A stretch of DNA of 64,000 bases, from contig JADJMA010000060.1 in NCBI GenBank assembly GCA_016709845.1, forward strand, positions 1 to 64,000, written 5' to 3'. Positions 10,553-18,953 of the stretch are shown here, piece after piece. A model generated the notes under the pieces. That model worked only from the letters and a program-made list of their open reading frames with translations. It was not told the DNA's origin and ran no database searches. Each line of letters opens with the position of its first letter. Position 1 is the stretch's first letter. This stretch comes from Flammeovirgaceae bacterium. Its GTDB lineage: Bacteria > Bacteroidota > Bacteroidia > Cytophagales > Cyclobacteriaceae. Made by a program: the position numbers and the translations under genes.

Positions 10553-11011
10553 ATGAAGTTAACCGGACAAGAAAACAAATCATTTGAATTGTGGGTTGCT
10601 GATTATCAATACCGTGACAATAAGAATGACGAGTATGATAGTAACTGGTTGAGAATTCAAATAAAATTAAAAGGATTTAAAAAAGAATGGATTACAATTG
10701 ACCCATCATTGTTGACTTGGGAATTGCATGCATTAGCAGACTGGTTTCAGAAAATATTGACAGGTGACAAAAATGAAAGGGAAATTGAATTCATAGAGCC
10801 AAATTTAAAGTTCGAGCTAGTTGACAACGTTGGTGATAAATTTCAAGTACGAACTCATTTGACACTTGAATCAAAACCAAGTTGGCACCACGATGACGAA
10901 ACATTTACCTTTGACTTAGTTGTTGACCGCGGACAGATCGAGGAATCAGTTAGACAATTGAGAAACGATCTAATAAACTTTCCCGGACGAGCAGGTGTGA
11001 AATTGAGTTGA
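10553..11011 (+). CDS. WapI/DUF6228-like immunity-type protein
   Basis: An intact frame of 152 codons. The sequence pattern of an opening LTGQENKSFELWVADYQY strand pair, SNWLRIQIKLKG, a TIDPSLLTWELHALADWF helix, and a C-terminal DLVVDRGQIEESVRQL..DLINFPGR helix resembles the WapI family immunity/DUF6228 proteins. In toxin loci such proteins neutralise a contact-dependent toxin, but here it is alone in a 0.6 kb cassette with no toxin, so it could be an orphan immunity gene or have another role. The family assignment is from memory of the pattern and is only moderately secure. Confidence 0.55.
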   Translation: MKLTGQENKSFELWVADYQYRDNKNDEYDSNWLRIQIKLKGFKKEWITIDPSLLTWELHALADWFQKILTGDKNEREIEFIEPNLKFELVDNVGDKFQVRTHLTLESKPSWHHDDETFTFDLVVDRGQIEESVRQLRNDLINFPGRAGVKLS

Positions 11012-11026
11012 CGTAAACGGGCCGAA

Positions 11027-11156
11027 CCGCTAACAAAAGCTATAAAACATATGCTTTATTGTAGGTTCTTAAAATGTGTGCTGTTAAATTTCGTCAGCAA
11101 CGTGGGACAAAGACGTAGGTATTTAAACGCATACGTTTTATAGCTAAACGTTAGCG
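11027..11156 (+). repeat. attC-like site 5
   Basis: R'' CCGCTAAC (11027-11034) is the eight-base complement of GTTAGCGG at 10522. R' is GTTAGCG (11150-11156). The stem is almost perfect: AGCTATAAAAC with GTTTTATAGCT and TATGC with GCATA, with one extrahelical base per arm. The loop contains CAACGTGGGACAAAGACG. It is nearly identical to sites 8 and 11. Confidence 0.9.
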
Positions 11157-11172
11157 GTCAGGCAATAAAACG

Positions 11173-11197
11173 ACCCGAGAAACAAATCGGGTTATTT
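11173..11197 (+). terminator. Terminator-like hairpin at cassette start
   Basis: ACCCGA (11173-11178) pairs with TCGGGT (11187-11192) across an eight-base loop and is followed by TATTTTAAAA. It lies between the attC-like site and the promoter of the metal-resistance genes, where it would block read-through from upstream cassettes. Confidence 0.5.
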
Positions 11198-11217
11198 TAA
11201 AATATTGTATTTTAGCA

Positions 11218-11248
11218 TTTGCTTAAATAAACAAGTTGACTATCTTTG
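11218..11248 (+). promoter_or_regulatory. Bacteroidota-type promoter of the arsR-merTP module
   Basis: TTTG at 11218-11221 and TATCTTTG at 11241-11248 are separated by 19 bases, matching the Bacteroidota sigma factor consensus (-33 TTTG, -7 TAnnTTTG) exactly. It shows that this cassette carries its own promoter. Confidence 0.7.
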
Positions 11249-11628
11249 TGTTTATAGAAAACAATTCTTGCATAAGACAACAAGCGGACATTAAACAAAT
11301 CAACCGTTGTAAAGACCGAGTTGCAGAACTCAACGGCTCGTTTGACTACTTATCGAACGGACTTGAATTGGCGGGTAACAACGTCAGACTGAAAATCCTA
11401 TTCCTACTTTACGAAGAGAAACAACTTTGCGTTTGCGACCTGAGTGACATTCTTGGAATGACCATTTCGGCAGTTTCTCAACACCTGCGAAAACTCAAAG
11501 ACCGAAAACTCATTGAAACAGAAAGGCAAGCACAGACCATTTTCTACTCGCTGACAAACGAATACAAAAACTTGCTTGAACCGTTTTTCATAATACTTGA
11601 CGAAAACAAAATTTTGGAGACAATATGA
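11236..11628 (+). CDS. ArsR/SmtB family metal-sensing repressor
   Basis: A winged-helix repressor with a Cys near the N-terminus (CIRQQADIKQINRC), the DNA-binding helices NVRLKILFLLYEE and GMTISAVSQHLRKLKDRKLI and the paired cysteines LCVCDL of the metal site. This arrangement is the one found in Bacteroidota ArsR proteins ahead of merTP. The frame is open from a TTG at 11236, but the -7 promoter element overlaps it (11241-11248), so translation must begin later, possibly at the GTG at 11248 or past an indel. It overlaps merTP by four bases and probably represses the module, including itself, until metal binds. Confidence 0.85.
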   Translation: MTIFVFIENNSCIRQQADIKQINRCKDRVAELNGSFDYLSNGLELAGNNVRLKILFLLYEEKQLCVCDLSDILGMTISAVSQHLRKLKDRKLIETERQAQTIFYSLTNEYKNLLEPFFIILDENKILETI

Positions 11629-12223
11629 AAAAGGACAATAAACTAATCGGAGCAGGAATTTTAACGGCATTCGCTGCTTCTCTATGCTGTATTACACCAG
11701 TTTTGGCACTAATTGCAGGAACAAGCGGACTTGCTGCCTCTTTTTCGTGGCTTGAACCTTTCCGACCGTATTTAATTGGTTTGACAATTTTGGTTCTTGG
11801 TTTTGCTTGGTATCAAAAACTAAAACCGAAAAAGGAAATAGACTGTGATTGTGAAACTGATGAAAAGCCAAAATTCATTCAGAGTAAAAAGTTTTTAGGA
11901 ATTGTTACAGCATTCGCAATTGTAATGCTTGCATTTCATTACTATGCACATATTTTCTACCCCAAGACAGAAAAACAAGTAATAGTAGTTGACAAATCAA
12001 ATGTACAGACCGTTGAGTTTACAATCAGCGGAATGACTTGTGCAGGATGCGAAGAACACGTAAACCACGAAGTGAACAAACTTTCAGGAACAATCAAATC
12101 AACTGCTTCATACGAGAATGGAAACGCAATCGTTGAATTTGACAACTCAAAACTAACATAGCCGAAATCGAAACAGCAATTAACGGAACAGGATATTCAG
12201 TAAGAGACAAAAAGGAAAAATAA
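11625..12223 (+). CDS. merTP: Mercuric transport fusion protein MerTP
   Basis: The N-terminal MerT part has three hydrophobic helices; the first carries the vicinal cysteines of the transport site (AASLCCITPVLALIAG, about residues 18-33). A cytosolic DCDCE motif follows near residue 77. The C-terminal part is a periplasmic HMA domain with GMTCAGCEEHV (about 12026-12060). A one-base deletion at about 12160 shifts the last 20 residues (IAEIETAINGTGYSVRDKKEK) to the frame ending at 12221-12223. MerTP binds Hg(II) outside and passes it inward, normally to a MerA reductase; no merA is in this cassette, so uptake without reduction, or a reductase elsewhere, must be assumed. Confidence 0.85.
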
Positions 12224-12224
12224 A

Positions 12225-12432
12225 ATGGAAATAAAATTGCAATCAACAATCACTTGCCCCAACTGCGGACACAAAAAAGAAGAAACAATGCCGACAGATG
12301 CTTGCCAAACTTTTACGAGTGCGAAAACTGCAAAACTGTATTGAAACCACACAACAAGGAGACTGCTGTGTTTAAGCAGTTATGAGGAGCGAGAAATGTC
12401 CGCCAATTCAACAAGACAAGAAATGTTGCTGA
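12225..12432 (+). CDS. GDCCVxC-domain small metal-associated protein (frameshifted)
   Basis: It begins MEIKLQSTITCPNCGHKKEE and continues PTDACQ, YECENC and VLKPH, then GDCCV (about 12360) and, in another frame, SYEER, CPPIQ and a terminal KKCC stop at 12430-12432. This is the layout of the about 65-residue GDCCVxC proteins found next to merTP and arsenic genes in Bacteroidota. Indels near 12300 and 12378 split it. It starts one base after the merTP stop, so the three genes form one operon. It probably binds soft metals through its many cysteines; no activity is established. Confidence 0.75.
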
Positions 12433-12452
12433 CCGAAGAAAAAAAGCCCGAA

Positions 12453-12583
12453 CCGCTAACAATGTATATAAAAAATAGGCGAAATAGCAGTAAATTCAAC
12501 GGTTGTAGCTCGCTTCAACTTCATCTCGGTTTGATAAGTTTGAAGCCCGCAATCGCCTACTTTGCATATACTAAACGTTGTGC
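12453..12583 (+). repeat. attC-like site 6
   Basis: R'' CCGCTAAC (12453-12460) complements GTTAGCGG at 11150. R' is GTTGTGC (12577-12583). The stem pairs GTATAT with ATATAC and TAGGCGA with TCGCCTA. The loop differs from the common type and lacks CGTGGGACA, having instead a second palindrome (GCTTCAACTTCATCTCGG...TTTGAAGC). Confidence 0.85.
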
Positions 12584-12623
12584 CCAATGCTTTCAATGAA
12601 AATTCGTGTAACCAACAAAGACC

Positions 12624-14760
12624 ATGAATGAATTAGAGTCTCTCAAAAGTATTTTCAAGGACAGACTATTTAAAATCCCCGACTACCAAAGAGGTTACGC
12701 GTGGACAACAAGACAGCTAAAGGACTTTTGGGAGGACTTGGTAAACTTACCCGCGGACAGGTTTCACTATACAGGACTTTTATCTTTAAAGAAACTCGAC
12801 AAAAGTATCTGGACCATTTGGAATGATGAAAAATGGCTAATTGAGGACAGAGGATTTAGACCATTCCATATAGTTGACGGACAACAACGACTAACTACTT
12901 TTGTTGTATTCGTTCAATCAATCTGCGAACTCTTAAAATCCCTCAAAGAAAAACAAAAACAAAAGGACGAAGAAATTTATTTAGGTTCCTTTATTTTGAA
13001 AGCAATTAAAGAAGAGTATTTGGTTGTTGAAAACCTCCACTAATTTATAATAAGGACTTTATAAATTTGGATATGAAGTGGATAACCCAAGTTTCAAATT
13101 TTTTAAGACACCGAATATTTCAAGAGCCTGACAGCGGAACTACAAGAAACATTTTACACTCTAAATCTTGAGAACGCCAAAAATTTCTTTAATGAAAACC
13201 TAATTAATTTTTACGAAACATATGGACTCGGAGAAATTGAAGTCCTATTCAAAAATTGACACAAAAACTGATGTTCAATGTTTATGAAAATAAGTGACGA
13301 CTTTGCACGTGTTTGTTGCTTGGAAACAATGAACAACAGGGGAAAAAACTTTCAAATCTTGAATTACTAAAGAATCGACTAATTTACCTGACCACCACTT
13401 TATGACGATAATGAATTAGAGGATGATGACCGTAATTCTCTGCGAGAAAAAATTAATGACGCATGGAAAGAAGTTTATTTCCAACTCGGTAGAAACAAAC
13501 AGAATCCACTAAATGATGATGATTTTTTAGTTGCTCACTGGATAATGTATTTTCAATACACAAGAGAAAAAGGTGACGATTACATAAGATTCTTACTGGA
13601 ACAAAAATTTACTCCGCGAACATTTATGCTAAAACAGAAGTTGTTCTGAATTCAGTCTCAGAATTTGAAGAAGTGAAGATGAGGAAACAGACCAAGAGGA
13701 AGTTGAAGTGAATGGAGAAGAGGAAACCTTAGTTTTAAGGTCAAAATTATCTCCAAAGGAAATTGAGGACTATGTAAATAGTTTAAAAGCTGCGGCAGTT
13801 CATTGGTATAACACACACAATCCGCTAAATAATTCTGACTTAACAAATAAAGAAAGTTTATGGCTTGACCGCCTAAATAGAATTGGTATTATTTATTTCA
13901 GACCACTGGTGACCGCATCTTTTCTATCAAATGAAATTGACTCAAGACAACGCTTAAAACTATTTAAAGCTATTGAGCGGTTTATTTTTATAACATTCAG
14001 ATTAAGTAGAGCATTTTCCACTTATAGAAATAGTGAGTTTTACAGAGCAGCCCGACAACTTCGACACAATGAACTTACCATTGACGGTATAATTGAAAGT
14101 CTTGAATACAGAATGAGTTATTGCTTCAAAACTCCTGAAAACTCTAAAGACGTATTCTTTGACTACACTTACTTTCAAAAATTCATTGAGAAGAAATTTA
14201 AAAATGGAGGTGGGTTTTACAATTGGAACGGATGGAACTTCTTATACGAGTACGAAATGGATAAGGTATTTCAGAGAGGAAGTGCTAAAATCGACTGGAA
14301 ATTATTTGTTAAAGGTGAAAAAGACAGGGTTTCAATTGAACACATTTATCCGCAGACGCCTGACAACAAATGTTGGAAACTAAATTTTAAAGGGTTCAAA
14401 AAATCGGAATTGAATTACTTCCAAGGAACACTTGGTAACTTGCTACCACTGTCACAAAGTATTAATTCAAGCCTTCAAAATGACTGTTTCAACGACAAGA
14501 AAAATCCGAGGTATAATGAGCGAAAAGAAAAAATAAGGCAAGGTTATTTAGACGGTTCGCATTCAGAAATTGAAGTTGCGGCATATGATGACTGGAACCC
14601 CGAAACAATTCTTGATAGAGGCCACAAACTAATTGAGTTTTTAGAAAAACGATGGGACTTAAAATTTGAGAACAATAAAGCCAAAGCGGAGTTGTTGTTC
14701 CTCGACTTCATGTTACCCGAGACAGAGGACGAAAAAGTGTTGGACATTGAAAAAGATTAG
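12624..14760 (+). CDS. DUF262-DUF1524 (GmrSD-type) nuclease (frameshifted)
   Basis: The N-terminal DUF262 domain has the box KIPDYQRGYAWTTRQ (about residues 17-31) and the HIVDGQQRLTTF motif (about 12867-12902). The middle (13044-13700) is broken by many indels. From 13708 the frame is intact for 350 codons and ends in DUF1524, an HNH-like nuclease domain with VSIEHIYPQTP (about 14330-14362) and LGNLLPLSQSINSSLQND. Full length is about 700 residues, usual for single-chain GmrSD homologues. Known relatives are modification-dependent (type IV) restriction enzymes against phages with glucosylated cytosine, or parts of other defence systems. It is alone in its cassette, so defence is the likely role. 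Confidence 0.85.
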
Positions 14761-14772
14761 TGTAGAAAGCAC

Positions 14773-14905
14773 TGGGCACAACAAAATGTATGTGCCATTG
14801 CGGGGTTCAGTGTAAATTTGTAGTTTGGTTTTCAAACAACGCTTTGTTACGTGGGACAATTTTGTATTTCAAAGACCCGCAACGTCACATACACAAACGT
14901 TGGCT
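14773..14905 (+). repeat. attC-like site 7
   Basis: R'' TGGGCACAAC (14773-14782) is the exact ten-base complement of GTTGTGCCCA at 12577. R' is GTTGGCT (14899-14905). The stem pairs GTATGTG with CACATAC and TTGCGGG with CCCGCAA. The loop carries GGGGTTCAGTGTAA and TACGTGGGACAATTTTG. Confidence 0.9.
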
Positions 14906-14921
14906 GTAATTATTTTTCTTT

Positions 14922-15381
14922 ATGACAGTTTTAGGTTTAAGATGTGGTTCAAAAGAATTCTCTTACAGTATCGTAAGAGGTACTATGACAACGCCTGAAT
15001 TGGTAGAATCACAAACAATTAAGTATCCCACAGGATTCAATGACTCGCAGGGTTAAATGGTTTTATCAAGAAATTGACGGACTTATGAAACGACACAGCG
15101 CTGAGTCACTCGGAATAAAAGGGACGGAGCCAATGGCAATGAAAGGTAGTGTATTTGGGTGCAGGATAGAGATGGAGGCTATGGCATTGTTAGCCGTTGC
15201 TAATAATGGAATAAAATATGTTAAAAGAAAAGTAAATGGAACAATAGCGAAGGACTTTGGACTGAAAGGAAAAAAGAAATATTTGGAAACCGGAATTGAC
15301 TACTCTAAAATTCCTGACTACGACAGTAAGTCTGCAAATATTAAGGAGTCAATACTTATCGCATGGAGCATGCTTAACTGA
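14922..15381 (+). CDS. RuvC-like (RNase H fold) small protein, partner of the kinase gene
   Basis: The ATG at 14922 opens MTVLGLRCGSKEFSYSIV, a first strand pair with the LGxxCGS pattern of RuvC-type resolvase folds. One indel near 15055 moves the frame; the rest (KWFYQEIDGLMKRH, IEMEAMALLAVANNGIKYV, DSKSANIKESILIAW) has acidic residues after a helix and near the end, as expected for such a fold. Total is about 152 residues. Whether all catalytic acids are kept cannot be settled from the sequence by eye. The stop overlaps the kinase start (TGATG at 15379-15383), so the two proteins are co-made and probably work together. Confidence 0.5.
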
Positions 15382-16417
15382 TGGCAGTAAGTTTTGATTT
15401 TAAGAAACGACTAGGAGCCGGTCACTTTGGAGATGTCTGGCTTGTTACTGACATGGGACTTCTTTTGCGACTTCGCGTTGAAATGCATTCCACCCGAAAA
15501 TGTAATTAATCCAGGAAACTTTTATCAAGAAGCACAAGCAATAAAAATAGCAGAACATCCTAATATTATTCATGTATCTGAAACAGGAGCCTTGATGACG
15601 GTAGGATTTACATCAAGATGGAATATCTTGAAAAATGGAAGTCTAGAGGACGAAGCTAAGGGAGCATATGTAGCACTTACAAGAGCAAAGAAATTAATGA
15701 TTGACGTACTTGGGGACTTGAGTATGCTCATTCAAGGGGATTGGTTCACCGAGACATCAAGCCAGCAAATATCTTAATTGGTGATGCAAAGGAGGGCAAG
15801 TTATCAGATTTTGGTTTAGCGCTACCTAACATTGACAAATTGGACACATCGACAATAAAGCAGTATCAGTATTTTCTTCACTTAGCTCCGGAAGTACAAA
15901 GAGTCGGAGATTACACAACTCTTTCTGATATATATTCATGTGGAGTCACATTGTACAGGTTAGTTAATGGTGACAGTCGACTCCCATCACTACCAGTAAG
16001 TGACTTAAGGGAACTTTCAAGACGAGGAAAATTCCGGGCAGAGAAAATTACAGAGATTTTGTTCCTTTACAATTGAGAAAAGTTATTAACAAGGCACTCA
16101 GTGTAAATCCAAGAGACAGATTTCAAACAGCTGACAAGATGCGTCACGCTCTAGAACAAGTTCCACTTTTAATTAATTGGACTGAAAACAAGATAGCTGA
16201 TGGTACAAGATGGAGAACATCTCATAATAACGTTGTCATCCAAATTAAAAGAACAGAAAATGGAATTGGAAAAGTTGACATCGAAGTAAAGAAAGGAACG
16301 ACTAAGGAAAGTTTAAGAAGGATCAATCGACTTTGTTCAGAGGACAATGATGAGAAACAAGCTGACAGAAAGATTAAAAAAATATTACAGGATTTTGTGA
16401 CGGGGAAAGAAAAATAA
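15381..16417 (+). CDS. Serine/threonine protein kinase (frameshifted)
   Basis: A soluble kinase of about 345 residues. The glycine loop is LGAGHFGDVW (residues about 11-20), the ATP lysine lies in FALKCIPPEN, the catalytic loop is HRDIKPANIL (about 15744-15773), the magnesium loop is SDFGLALP (about 15804) and LAPEV is the APE motif. A helix DIYSCGVTLYRLVNG and the C-lobe VNKALSVNPRDRFQTADKMRHAL follow, then about 95 residues of extension with no transmembrane segment. Indels sit near 15455, 15595, 15712 and 16045. It is coupled to the RuvC-like gene and located in a defence-rich array, so a role in stress or phage response is plausible but unproven. Confidence 0.85.
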
Positions 16418-16418
16418 C

Positions 16419-16550
16419 TACAGCCAACAACGGCTATAAAACATATGCTGTATCGTAGGTTATTAAAGTGTGTGCTGTTAAATTTCGTCAGCAATGTGGG
16501 ACAAAGATGTAGGTATTTAAACGCATACGTTTTATAGCCAAGCGTTGGTA
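16419..16550 (+). repeat. attC-like site 8
   Basis: R'' TACAGCCAAC (16419-16428) is the exact ten-base complement of GTTGGCTGTA at 14899. R' is GTTGGTA (16544-16550). The stem GGCTATAAAAC/GTTTTATAGCC and the loop are nearly the same as in sites 5 and 11. Confidence 0.9.
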
Positions 16551-16830
16551 GCAATAGGGCCCGGACAAATTTGTGTTTCAAAAAACGAACGACACTTTCC
16601 AACAAAGACTTCCCACTGGGACAAGTGAACGGCTTCGCAGACAACTTGGACTTTGAAAAAATTGGAACGGGGGACAGACTAAAAAATAATACATCCGACC
16701 CTTCGCATTTTTAAGAAGATTGTGCTTCGACTCGCCCCACGCATTTGGCACATGCCATAGCCACGCAAACCCACCGCGACACCAAAGCTATTGCAAGAGC
16801 CAAACCAACCACACCGAATTACACACTTTT
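16551..16830 (+). repeat. Flank element A, copy 2 (5' flank of the Wadjet cassette)
   Basis: A diverged copy of 3129-3390 with the same block order: GGACAAATTTGTGT, GGGACAAGTGAACGGCTTCG, GACCCTTCGCATTTTTAAGA, then the hairpin TTTGGCACATGCCATAGC with GCTATTGC and GCCAAA arms (about 16743-16804). No ORF is supported. It starts immediately at an R' box, as in copy 1. Between its end and jetA (16831-16916) nothing is recognised. Confidence 0.75.
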
Positions 16831-16916
16831 AGAATATAAAAAATGGCAAAACTCAGCAATACGGCACAAGTTGTCACAAGATTTTCTGTAATTTAACTTC
16901 CGCCATAGCAAATGAA

Positions 16917-18379
16917 ATGATTGATAGCTCTAAAATAGCCGAAATTATAAATACATCTCCTAGTGTTGAATTACTCCGCCTAAGGAATAGAGAAGCCATT
17001 GTTGGTTTCCTTATGCAGACTTTCAACAACCTACAAGGGAGCATTTTATCAGATACTATACACAATCAGCTTGCTGACTATTTGGAGTTCAAGCAAATCG
17101 AAAATGACGATGAGAATGAACTAGAATTAATTGACACCTATGAAGTAAAGGCCAAAAAATATATCCAGAGCTGGACAAACAAAGGCTTTTTAACGAACTA
17201 TCATGATGAGCAAGGTGAAATATTTTATGAACTCTCATCGCACTCAAGCAAAACTATTGACTGGTTGTCAAGCCTTAAAAAAGAGGAGTACATTGGAACA
17301 GAATCTAAATTCAAAAACATCTTTAGCCAATTGAAGGAATTGGTGGAATTTACTAATGATAATACTGAAAATAGAATTCAACTTCTTGAAGCCAAGAAAT
17401 TGGAAATTGAACAACAAATTCAAAGGATAAAAACAGGAGAAGATGGAAAAGTGTTTAAGGAGAACGAAATTGTTCCTCGCTTTAATCAGTTAAATCAATC
17501 TGCCAAAGAATTACTCTCTGACTTTAAAGAAGTTGGAAGACAATTTCAAAGAAATTACAAAAACGATTTATCAAAAGCACGCTGACGAAAAACTTGACAA
17601 AAAAGTGACATTCTAGAGTTCACCTTTGATGCCCTTGACGCACTCAAAGAAAGTCAACAAGGCAAAAGCTTCTATGCTTTTTTGGTCGTTCATTTTAAAT
17701 CCAGACTTACAAAAAGAATGGGAAACTTTATCCAAAGAATTATACAAGACCTTAGAAAAGAAATCCATTCCGGTAAATGACCAGTTTCTCAAAGGAATGA
17801 AAAACACTTACATGGTTCAGGCCAAAAGTATATAAAGCGAACGATAAAATGGCTGAGAAATTGAGCCGCATTATCCGTGAAAGTGAGAGTTCTAAATCAG
17901 AAGCGACTAAAAATATCATTCAGGAAATCAAGAAGCAACTTATGGAAATAAGCAAGACAAGGAAGAGGCCTGAGTTTTCATTTGAATTGGACACTGAACT
18001 TGAAATTAGTCTTTCTTTTGAACGGAAATTAACTACTGAACAAAGTGAAGAAATCACCTATACAAACAAACCAAGAATTGCAGACGAAACCATTACTTCG
18101 TCTAATCATTTAGGAAAGTTGTTTTCTCAATCAAATATTGATAAAGAATTGCTGCGAAAAAGAGTTAAAGATCTTCTAAAGGAAAAATCTCAAGCAACAC
18201 TCTTAGATGTAATTGAAAATTACGGAGGGCTTGAAAAAGGTTTACCCGAACTGTTCGGATATATCGGCATAGTAAAAGAATTTAAGCACAATATAAGCCC
18301 TGATAAAACGCAAAATATTGTATTTGATGCTAGAAACCAGAAGCAAATTGTAATCCCCGAAATTATTTTAACCAAATGA
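16917..18379 (+). CDS. jetA: Wadjet anti-plasmid protein JetA (DUF3375, frameshifted)
   Basis: The start MIDSSKIAEIINTSPSVELL and the pattern RLRNREAIVGFLMQTF, YIQSWTNKGFLTNYHDEQGE and ELSSHSSKTIDWL fit JetA, the kleisin-like (MukF-related) subunit of type I Wadjet. A coiled-coil region follows (about 17370-17440, RIQLLEAKKLEIEQQIQRI). An indel at about 17583 shifts the frame, and the C-terminal half runs on through 17849-18379 with a helical segment and ENYGGLEKGLPELFGYI. Total about 487 residues. JetA bridges the JetC SMC heads and recruits JetB. The stop overlaps the jetB ATG by four bases. Confidence 0.88.
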
Positions 18380-18953
18380 GCAGTTTAGAGAAATACGTTA
18401 GACCATACAGCAAAGCGATAGTGAGGCTACTCAAATCGACTGTTAAACGAAATTCAAACGTTTGGGATGATATAATCAACTATCGCAGTGAAATTCAAGA
18501 ATACATCAGCCAGATTGGTTTAGAGCTAATCGTAAAGAAGGATGAAGGCTTTGCATTTGTAAAGCAATTTGAAGATAGCGAAGGTAACACACTTGGCTTA
18601 GTACAAAGGCGGCAAATCGGTTTTGAAACATCAATCGTTCTTGTTGTATTACGACAAAGTTTAGAGGAATTTGACAGTAATCCAACACAGTTATCAACTG
18701 AGAAATTCATTACTGATTCTGAAATAAGAGATGAGTTAGAGTTGTTTTTTACCTGAAACATTTAATCGTGTGAAGTTCATCAACGATTTGAACAAGTATA
18801 TAAATGCCGCAGTTGATTTAGGCTACTTGAAGGAAATAAGCAAAAAGACAGCCAAACGAAATACCAAATTCACCGCATTATCAAAGAAAAAATAACACTG
18901 ATATATTACAAGATTTTAAAACAAGATTGCAGGGATATGCTGAGTCTGTTTAG
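18376..18953 (+). CDS. jetB: Wadjet anti-plasmid protein JetB (DUF4194, MukE-like, frameshifted)
   Basis: It starts MSSLEKYVRPYSKAIVRLLK, then GLELIVKKDEGFAFVKQ and SIVLVVLRQSLEEFDSN, the winged-helix pattern of DUF4194/JetB. An indel at about 18753 moves the frame to PETFNRVKFINDLNKYINAA, and another near 18850 to YQIHRIIK and a stop at 18951-18953 after GYAESV. About 190 residues. JetB is a KITE-type subunit that binds JetA. Its end overlaps the jetC start at 18937. Confidence 0.85.

Noticed and set aside
12225..12432. Selenocysteine reading in the GDCCVxC gene
   Set aside because: The in-frame stop is TAA, not TGA, and several indels are needed anyway, so a sequencing error is simpler.
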